From NCBI GenBank assembly GCA_032111745.1, contig JAULUH010000283.1, positions 1-16,630 of the forward strand: 16,630 nt of DNA, in the 5' to 3' direction. Under the pieces are notes generated by a model, which was not told where the DNA came from, made no database searches, and saw nothing but the letters and a program-made list of their open reading frames with translations. Below are positions 7,275 through 12,699 of this stretch, piece by piece (position 1 is the first letter of the stretch; each line of letters opens with the position of its first letter). Both the position numbers and the translations under genes were made by a program. This stretch comes from JAULUH01 sp032111745. Lineage in GTDB: Bacteria; Chloroflexota; Anaerolineae; JAAEKA01.

Positions 7275-7275
7275 A

Positions 7276-8934
7276 TCAGGGACGGGTGACGGCCCAGGCC
7301 AATAGCAGAATCAAGAGTACCCAACCCCAATAGCCCTCCCCCTCCACGATGGCAAACACAGGCCGGGCCGCCTCGCCCACCCATGACCACGCCCACAGGA
7401 GTCCGTCCAGTGCCCAACTCAGCCCCGTGGCATGGGCGAGCTGCGGGCGCCAGCGCAGCAAGGGGCCCTGGGCGTGGCCGGAGGTCCAGGCCAGGCCAAC
7501 AGCAAGGGCCAGGCTGAGCACCAGCGCCAGCCACTGGGAGGGCCGGATGGCGGCCAGCAGCTCACCCAGACTCGGGGCGAGGGGAAACCCAGCCAGCGAC
7601 GAAAGCGCTCCTGGCTGGATACCCCACAGGAGCACGGGCACGCTGAGCAAGCCGAAAGCCAGCATCATACGTATCATGGGCCAGTTTAGCCGGGCCCCCA
7701 GAAAGCCTGCGGCCTGGGTGAGCTTGGCAGCATCAGCCCTGGCCGGCTGGGCACCGGGCCACCAGCCATCGGCGATGACGGAGGAGAGTGCCAGGGCCTC
7801 AGCCAACACCACCAGAAGCCAGGTCAGCAGATTGGTGGGCGCGGCCAAGGCACGAACGGTAAATCCGGCCAGCAGCGGCACGCCGGCCAACAAGCCGATA
7901 GCCAGGAGCAGAGGCACCCGCCAGCGCCACATGTCACGAATTGCGATGCCAACTGCAACCAGGGCCAGGCCAAAGACTACCGTCACCAGGGACCAGGCCA
8001 ACACGCTGCGACCGAGCACAGGGCCGGCCAGCACCATGCTGAGCCAGATCCACGAGGACCGGCTACTGGTGAGGAAGGCAAAGCGCTCTACGCCCGTGCT
8101 GGCCCAGGCTGCGATGCCTGCGCCCAATACACAGGCCACTAGCAGGGACTGCCAGATGGGATTGGTAAACCAATAGGCTGCGCCTGATGCATAGACCTGG
8201 CCCAGTAACCATCCGCCCGTGATGAGCCCAACCGCCCCCAGCAGCAATTGAGTGCCCCGGTCTCTGCCGCCTTGGCCCGGCATCAACCAGGTGTGGAACG
8301 GATAGGCCGCCATACGCAGCGCAGCCACCACCAGGAGGAGCGCCACAGATTCGGCGGGTAGCCGGGCCGATCCCAGGGACGCAGTGGCTGCGCCCAGGTT
8401 CGTGATCCCGATGGCCAGAAACAGTAACAGGCTACCTATGGCCACCAGGCCTCCGGCGATGACGCGCTTCTGGAACTGGCTGCCGCGCGATCGAGCCACC
8501 AGGAGCACGTCCGTTGCCACCCATACGCCGCTGAGGACCAGCAGGTTACCGGAGATCACGGTGAACGCCGCAGTGGCCAGCAGCAGGAGGCTGAGTCCGT
8601 GATAGGCGCTGGCGCGCGCGCCGGGAAGCCGCCAGGTGAGCAGCACGGCGCAAATGCCAGAAACCAGCAGCAGGAAGGTCATCAGCCAGTTCCAGCCATC
8701 GAGAATCCAGCGCACCCGCAGGGGCATGATCACCAAAGGCCACCAAATGGCCTGCAGATCGGGTACGCTCGTCACCCGTAGCCGGATGAGGAGGAGCAGC
8801 GCAGCGGCCAGGGGCACCAGGACAAAGACGGCCAGTACAGAGGATCGCCGAATCTGCGGCATTACCCTGAGAAGCACCCCAGTGACCAAGAGCAGCAGAG
8901 CGGGGCCTACCGGTGAGAGAATGAATTGATCCAT
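7276..8934 (-). CDS. Complex I/Mrp antiporter-like membrane subunit (first copy)
   Basis: This 552-residue polytopic membrane protein is the first of three coupled genes. PFHTWLMPG (212-220) matches the PFHxWLP motif of the proton-conducting family (NuoL/M/N, MrpA/D, HyfB/F). The lysine normally just before that motif is arginine here (ALRMAAYPFH, R207), and the LLKxG lysine after it is missing (LLGAVGLITGG). An aspartate (D142, GVWVATDVLLV) lies near where relatives have the helix-5 glutamate. An upstream GTG at 8982 is excluded because it sits before the -10 box; ATG 8934 opens MDQFILSPVGPALLLL. An energy-coupling membrane module is inferred; its soluble partners are not in this window. Confidence 0.7.
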   Translation of the reverse strand: MDQFILSPVGPALLLLVTGVLLRVMPQIRRSSVLAVFVLVPLAAALLLLIRLRVTSVPDLQAIWWPLVIMPLRVRWILDGWNWLMTFLLLVSGICAVLLTWRLPGARASAYHGLSLLLLATAAFTVISGNLLVLSGVWVATDVLLVARSRGSQFQKRVIAGGLVAIGSLLLFLAIGITNLGAATASLGSARLPAESVALLLVVAALRMAAYPFHTWLMPGQGGRDRGTQLLLGAVGLITGGWLLGQVYASGAAYWFTNPIWQSLLVACVLGAGIAAWASTGVERFAFLTSSRSSWIWLSMVLAGPVLGRSVLAWSLVTVVFGLALVAVGIAIRDMWRWRVPLLLAIGLLAGVPLLAGFTVRALAAPTNLLTWLLVVLAEALALSSVIADGWWPGAQPARADAAKLTQAAGFLGARLNWPMIRMMLAFGLLSVPVLLWGIQPGALSSLAGFPLAPSLGELLAAIRPSQWLALVLSLALAVGLAWTSGHAQGPLLRWRPQLAHATGLSWALDGLLWAWSWVGEAARPVFAIVEGEGYWGWVLLILLLAWAVTRP

Positions 8935-8972
8935 GGGCGGTTGGGGCCGGGGCGGGCCGGCGGAGACAAGAT

Positions 8973-9001
8973 ATTGTACCACACGGCCAGAGGGGGAGCA
9001 A
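8973..9001 (-). promoter_or_regulatory. Promoter of the membrane-subunit operon
   Basis: On the minus strand TTGCTC (8996-9001), 17 bases, then TACAAT (8973-8978). Transcription would start near 8966, about 30 bases before the ATG at 8934. Confidence 0.55.
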
Positions 9002-9062
9002 AGTGACTGGGCTTCCCGCCTATAGCCTCAGCTCCCGCCGGCGAGACTCTGTGACACATAAC

Positions 9063-9099
9063 GAGACACGGCCGGATGATCCTACTCCGGCCGCGTCTC
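9063..9099 (-). terminator. Hairpin terminator after the RIO-type kinase gene
   Basis: A 14-bp stem with one G-T pair (arms 9063-9076 and 9086-9099) and a nine-base loop lies about 40 bases beyond the kinase stop codon. The bases after it on the minus strand (GTTATG) are only weakly T-rich, so it may be an imperfect or bidirectional terminator. Confidence 0.55.
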
Positions 9100-9137
9100 G
9101 ATTCCTGTGGCACAGCTGCCAGGCACCCCGCGCACCA

Positions 9138-10088
9138 TCACAGCTCTGCGGTGATGAAGCTCGTCCACATGTTGGTGGCCAGGGCCTTGCCATCGGCGAC
9201 GACGCCGTATCGGACGAAGTACTGGCATAGCCTGTCGAGGTCGCGTTGCAGCAGCCTGAAGGCGTAGGGGTTATTAAGCGCGACCACGGCCTGGGGAAAG
9301 TCGATGACTACCGCCCGATCTTCCCACAGCAATACATTGTATGCGGAGAGGTCTCCGTGTACGCGATTGCGGCTCAACATGAGCTCTACATGCCAGATCA
9401 GGCGGTCGAACATGGACCGCGCTTGCATGGGGTCGACCTGAACGCTGCTCAGGGTAGGCGCCGGCCGATTGACGTCGCCTAGGTACTCCATCAGGATGGT
9501 GTTGCCCACGTGAGCCACCGGGCGGGGTACATCAGCACCGGCGGCATGCAGCATCTGCATCATATCATACTCGTGTTCGATCCAGGAGAAGGTGATGATC
9601 TCCCGGCCGAAGTCAGTCTTCTTGGCGATGGCCCGCTTGACGCGGGCTGCACGCACGATGCCTTTGCCCTCCTCGTCCAGCATCAGGCGCCCCTCCTTGT
9701 AGATGGCGTCGTTGCGCATGGTACGATGAGCCTCGGGCCGGTAGATCTTGGCCGCGATCAGTTCCATGCCGGTGTTAGGATGGGCCTGACAGCAGTAGAC
9801 ATTGGCCTCCTTGCCGCCCTTCACCCGAGCCAGGACATCGGAAATGATCTGATCATGAAAGAAGTCGCCCAACGACTCTTGCAGGAGAACCTGTTCGTTC
9901 TCGCCGAGACCCAGAGTCGTGACGAATCTATCCTCGCGGTCCAGCTGTTCCACCACCTCCGGCAAGGCAATGGCAGGTCGCCGCTTCAGCGCGGGCTTGC
10001 GCAGAGCGCTGGAGGCGCGGTGGGCCTGGCGGTCGGGCACGAAGTAGTGTGAGTACTCCTCGTAGTCGTCGTAGTTGTCAAAGTCCAT
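9138..10088 (-). CDS. RIO1-type serine protein kinase
   Basis: The product (316 residues) has the compact RIO kinase fold: nucleotide loop VKGGKEANVY (89-98), ATP-anchoring lysine K114 (AAKIYRPEA), hinge MEYLG (200-204), catalytic loop HGDLSAYN (244-251; D246, N251) and metal-binding D263 (VIDFPQ). The substrate-binding lobes of ordinary kinases are absent, as is usual for RIO proteins. In archaea and eukaryotes RIO1 works in small-subunit ribosome maturation; the bacterial role is not established. The first 16 residues are acidic and tyrosine-rich (MDFDNYDDYEEYSHYF), a possible flexible autophosphorylation tail. ATG 10088 is chosen because it opens this segment; a start 23 codons earlier would read through a terminator hairpin. 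No clear promoter lies directly before it, so it may depend on readthrough. Confidence 0.88.
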   Translation of the reverse strand: MDFDNYDDYEEYSHYFVPDRQAHRASSALRKPALKRRPAIALPEVVEQLDREDRFVTTLGLGENEQVLLQESLGDFFHDQIISDVLARVKGGKEANVYCCQAHPNTGMELIAAKIYRPEAHRTMRNDAIYKEGRLMLDEEGKGIVRAARVKRAIAKKTDFGREIITFSWIEHEYDMMQMLHAAGADVPRPVAHVGNTILMEYLGDVNRPAPTLSSVQVDPMQARSMFDRLIWHVELMLSRNRVHGDLSAYNVLLWEDRAVVIDFPQAVVALNNPYAFRLLQRDLDRLCQYFVRYGVVADGKALATNMWTSFITAEL

Positions 10089-10131
10089 TTCAGGTATTGT
10101 GCTCCGCTGGCGATCGCCCGGGCCGCCAACG

Positions 10132-10167
10132 AAAACGGCCACGGGTTGTCGGATCACCCGTGGCCGT
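10132..10167 (-). terminator. Terminator hairpin 1 (tandem pair)
   Basis: On the minus strand a perfect 11-bp stem (ACGGCCACGGG with CCCGTGGCCGT) closes an 11-base loop and runs into TTTTCG. It lies just upstream of the RIO-type kinase gene and nearly copies the hairpin 124 bp away. Confidence 0.7.
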
Positions 10168-10255
10168 GGAGGATGTGCGATTGGCCGGCACGCCGGCGGC
10201 CTGACCGGGCGAGACTTTCGCTGGGGCAGGCGCGCGGGTCATGCAGCGCCGAATC

Positions 10256-10292
10256 AAAACGGCCGCGGGGTTGCTGGCGCGCCCGTGGCCGT
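10256..10292 (-). terminator. Terminator hairpin 2 (tandem pair)
   Basis: This is the same stem as hairpin 1 with one G-T wobble and a 12-base loop, running into TTTTGATT on the minus strand. It lies about 30 bases after the 22-codon ORF and would end that transcript at roughly 165 nucleotides. Confidence 0.7.
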
Positions 10293-10322
10293 GAAAGACG
10301 TAGTTGGCCTGGGGAGAGGCTC

Positions 10323-10391
10323 TTACTTCCTCCGGCACGAGGCGCGCGCGCTAAACTGAACGTCGCTGGCAATCGTATAGACTTTAGCCAT
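10323..10391 (-). CDS. Candidate small protein or leader peptide, 22 residues
   Basis: Not recognised. The ORF starts ATG GCT AAA and encodes MAKVYTIASDV followed by a basic tail ending SCRRK. A near-perfect ribosome-binding site (AAAGGAGG, 10403-10410) lies 11 bases before the ATG, a strong promoter is about 31 bases upstream of that site's transcript start-to-ATG span, and a T-tailed hairpin follows about 30 bases after the stop. Promoter, leader, ORF and terminator thus form a complete small unit. It could be a free small protein, a leader peptide controlling the RIO-type kinase downstream, or a small RNA whose ORF is incidental. The two cysteine/arginine-rich terminal residues suggest nothing specific, and the ORF is too short to judge by codon use. 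Confidence 0.4.
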   Translation of the reverse strand: MAKVYTIASDVQFSARASCRRK

Positions 10392-10428
10392 AGCGCGATG
10401 CGCCTCCTTTCTGGCAGTTGATAGAGGG

Positions 10429-10457
10429 AGTATAGCACGGCCGGGAAGGGCTGGCAA
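10429..10457 (-). promoter_or_regulatory. Strong sigma70-like promoter of the small unit
   Basis: On the minus strand TTGCCA (10452-10457), exactly 17 bases, then TATACT (10429-10434), each matching consensus at five of six positions, with an extended TGC before the -10. It is the best-matching promoter in the window. Confidence 0.7.
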
Positions 10458-10526
10458 ATCTCGGTACGTCAGAACAATGGCCGCAGCCACGGTTGTTATC
10501 CAGGTCCACAGTGTGGCCAGGCGCCA

Positions 10527-11513
10527 TCAGGTGCGCAGCTCGACCACGTCGCCGTCGTGCAGTACGTGGTCTCGGGCGACCAGCTGGCCATCGAACACGC
10601 CCTCACCCCATACGCGGGCAGACTTGAGGTTTTCTGCGAAGTCCTTGTGTACCTTGCCGGCGAACTCCCCCACGGTGCTATCCCGAGGGAGGATGTAGGG
10701 CGCGGTGAAGTCGGGCTCGCGACCCGGTGGCTTGGCATAGATGCGCATAATGTCCAACCGTTCGAACAACGTGTGCTTCAGTTGCTCAAGGTTGCGCCCG
10801 GTGGCGGCCGAAACCGGCACCAGGGACCAATCGTTTCCCAGGAGCTCGCAAAGCGCCGCGAAGTCTTCGTCCAGGGACTCGTCGTCGCACTTGTTGACCA
10901 CGACCAGGAAGGGCTTGCGCAGTGCACGGGACGGCTCGCCACAGCGGTGAGCCAGGTGGTCGGGCACGATACGGTGCTCGGCCAGTATGGCCACCGTGTC
11001 TTCCAGTTGCTGCAGAGGGTCGTCCTGCAGGTCGACCACCACCAGGATCAGATCGGCGCGCACGAAGAGGTTGAACTGCTCGGGCTCGACGTGAATGCGG
11101 CTCAGGGGGGGCGCGTCCACGAGCTGGATCTGCACGTTCTCCACGGGCATCATGCCCGAGACCGGCGTCCAGGTGGTGAAGGGGTATTCGGCCACCTCGG
11201 GGGTGGCATTGGAGAGGGCCGCCACCAGGGCGGACTTGCCCACATTGACGGCGCCGGCGAGCACTACCTGGCCAGCGCCCTCACGCTCGACGTAGAAGGT
11301 CGACGTGCGTTTGCCGCCTCCCTTGTGGGCCTGGGCCTCTTCCTTAAGCTTCGACAGCTTGCGGCGCAGGTCGGCGCGCAGGTGGTCGGTGCCCTTATGC
11401 TTGGGGATGACGCTGAGCATCTCCTCCAGCAGCGGGGCTTTCTCCTCGGCCGTGATTGCCGCACGGAACCGGGCCTCGATATCGTAGTATTCGGGAGGCA
11501 GGTTAGTCGGCAT
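10527..11513 (-). CDS. DRG-like GTPase with C-terminal TGS domain
   Basis: The protein (328 residues) has an N-terminal helical region (1-78), a G domain and a TGS domain. Visible GTPase motifs are G1 GAVNVGKS (87-94), a G2 threonine in YPFTTWTP (110-117), G4 NKCD (207-210) and G5 SAAT (235-238). G3 reads DAPP (133-136) instead of DxxG, so the glycine that normally contacts the gamma-phosphate is missing. The TGS domain (about 254-328; RIYAKPPGREPDF, VHKDF, ARVWGEGV, KDH-like RDHVLHDGDV) closely resembles that of archaeal and eukaryotic DRG proteins, which act on ribosomes. A translation-related role is inferred. ATG 11513 was chosen over an upstream TTG at 11564. An extended -10 promoter lies about 117 bases before it, and a small hairpin (11526-11543) lies just before the start. 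Confidence 0.83.
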   Translation of the reverse strand: MPTNLPPEYYDIEARFRAAITAEEKAPLLEEMLSVIPKHKGTDHLRADLRRKLSKLKEEAQAHKGGGKRTSTFYVEREGAGQVVLAGAVNVGKSALVAALSNATPEVAEYPFTTWTPVSGMMPVENVQIQLVDAPPLSRIHVEPEQFNLFVRADLILVVVDLQDDPLQQLEDTVAILAEHRIVPDHLAHRCGEPSRALRKPFLVVVNKCDDESLDEDFAALCELLGNDWSLVPVSAATGRNLEQLKHTLFERLDIMRIYAKPPGREPDFTAPYILPRDSTVGEFAGKVHKDFAENLKSARVWGEGVFDGQLVARDHVLHDGDVVELRT

Positions 11514-11525
11514 GACTTTCTGAAG

Positions 11526-11543
11526 CTGACCTGGACTGGTCAG
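11526..11543 (-). promoter_or_regulatory. Small hairpin before the GTPase start codon
   Basis: A perfect 6-bp inverted repeat (CTGACC and GGTCAG, six-base loop) ends 12 bases before the ATG, close to the expected ribosome-binding region, which itself has only a weak AGAAAG. It could modulate translation. Confidence 0.25.
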
Positions 11544-11629
11544 TGAGGGTTGAGCAGGCGGCAACCAGCTTGGCCACCTGACTGGTCGCTTCTACCAGCA
11601 AGGAGGACGTGCTTGCGAGTTCGCTCCTG

Positions 11630-11638
11630 ATTATAGCA
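11630..11638 (-). promoter_or_regulatory. Extended -10 promoter of the GTPase gene
   Basis: The minus strand reads TGC followed by a perfect TATAAT (11630-11635). No good -35 box is found at 16-19 bp, as is usual for extended -10 promoters. It is back to back with the plus-strand promoter at 11710-11738. Confidence 0.6.
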
Positions 11639-11709
11639 CAGCCAATGCGGAAGCGCTCACTACGAACCGCGAATGCACGGGGGTGATCCCTGCGACGCGT
11701 ACTTGGCGC

Positions 11710-11738
11710 TTGGGCTGAGGCGCAAGTTGCGGTACAAT
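11710..11738 (+). promoter_or_regulatory. Promoter of the plus-strand transport cluster
   Basis: TTGGGC (11710-11715), 17 bases, then TACAAT (11733-11738), about 60 bases before the ATG at 11800. The -35 match is only moderate. Confidence 0.5.
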
Positions 11739-11799
11739 CAACACCGGACGGGGTTCTAGCTCGGCCACGGTATTCTTTGACAGGAGAAGAGGTCAGCGC

Positions 11800-12657
11800 A
11801 TGTCCCCTTGGAAGCGTGTCGGCGGGTTGCTGCTCATCGTCATCTCCATAGCGAGCCTGCTGCTGGGACTGGCCGGCATCGCCGGGGTATGGATCGTGCG
11901 CAAACCAGTGTCAGACTCCCTGGTAGCCTTCGCCGGCCTGGCAGGCACCACCCTGACGGTCACCGACCAGGCCCTGGCGGTGGTGGACGAAGGGCTGATC
12001 CAGGCCGAGCAGGCCGTCGCCGTCGCGCGTGACGCCACCACATCCCTGGCTGATACCCTGGACAACACCACGCCCGCTGTACAGGCAATAGCCTTCTTCG
12101 TAGGCGATGGGCTGGCTGCTTCGTTGAAGGCCGCCGGTGTCACCGTGGGCGCGGCGCAGAAGAGCGCCGAACTGGTGGACGGCGCCCTGGGCTTGCTCAA
12201 CCAGATCCCCCTGGTCAACATCGACTACAATCCCGAGGTGCCCCTGGCCCAGGCCCTGGGCAACATCAATACCAGCCTGGAGGATGTACCGGCACAGCTG
12301 GAATCGATCGGGACGCAGCTGTCCGCATCGGCTGCCAATCTGCCTACACTGAGCAACAGCATGGGAGCCCTGGGCGACTCCATCGTGGGCGTAACCGGAA
12401 CAGTGGCCAGCGCGCGGCAAAGCGTCCAGGCTTACCGCGACCTGGTGGGCCGCTACCAGGGGATTGTACTGACGATCCAGCGCCTGATCCCCTGGCTTAC
12501 TGCGGTCGTGCCCCTGCTGGTAACCTTGTTGTTCTTCTGGCTGGGCGTTGTGCAGCTGGCTACCTTGCGCAAGGCCCTGGAATGGGCCGGCCTGCGCCGG
12601 CCGGCGCCGGCCTATGCTACGACTGCTGTGGTTATCCCGAAGCAAGAAGCTCCGTAG
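11800..12657 (+). CDS. Unrecognised two-helix membrane protein with long helical outer domain
   Basis: I do not recognise this 285-residue family. A short basic start (MSPWKR) is followed by a membrane helix (7-33), a cysteine-free stretch of about 195 residues rich in Ala, Leu, Ser, Thr and Val (34-228), and a second membrane helix (about 231-254) with a short basic tail. The inside-positive charges place both ends in the cytoplasm and the long helical part outside. Repeated heptad-like patterns (TVTDQALAVVDEGLIQAEQA) suggest a coiled coil or helical bundle, like the sensory part of chemoreceptors but without signalling domains. A short insert (IPLVNIDYNPEVPL) breaks the bundle in the middle. 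GAGGT six bases before the ATG sets the start. The solute-binding lipoprotein follows after 42 bases with no terminator, so the two may be co-transcribed. Confidence 0.65.
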   Translation: MSPWKRVGGLLLIVISIASLLLGLAGIAGVWIVRKPVSDSLVAFAGLAGTTLTVTDQALAVVDEGLIQAEQAVAVARDATTSLADTLDNTTPAVQAIAFFVGDGLAASLKAAGVTVGAAQKSAELVDGALGLLNQIPLVNIDYNPEVPLAQALGNINTSLEDVPAQLESIGTQLSASAANLPTLSNSMGALGDSIVGVTGTVASARQSVQAYRDLVGRYQGIVLTIQRLIPWLTAVVPLLVTLLFFWLGVVQLATLRKALEWAGLRRPAPAYATTAVVIPKQEAP

Positions 12658-12699
12658 ATCCGTTTGGCCGCCCTGTTCTTTGCCAAAGGAGGTATCGCT

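Noticed and set aside
10132..10292. Repeated hairpins as a CRISPR fragment
   Set aside because: Only two copies, each a terminator-like stem with a T-run, separated by 124 bp, with no cas genes.
10090..10438. Two longer minus-strand frames (94 and 82 codons) covering the tandem hairpins
   Set aside because: They read straight through both terminator stems, giving Arg/Pro-rich products without protein character; one starts at or before the promoter's predicted transcription start.
10557..11546. Plus-strand open frame (329 codons) opposite the GTPase
   Set aside because: Antisense shadow; the minus strand has GTPase and TGS motifs.
11600..11686. Plus-strand AAGGAGG followed by a GTG and a 25-codon frame
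   Set aside because: Only two bases separate the motif from the GTG, and the frame runs through the GTPase promoter; likely chance.
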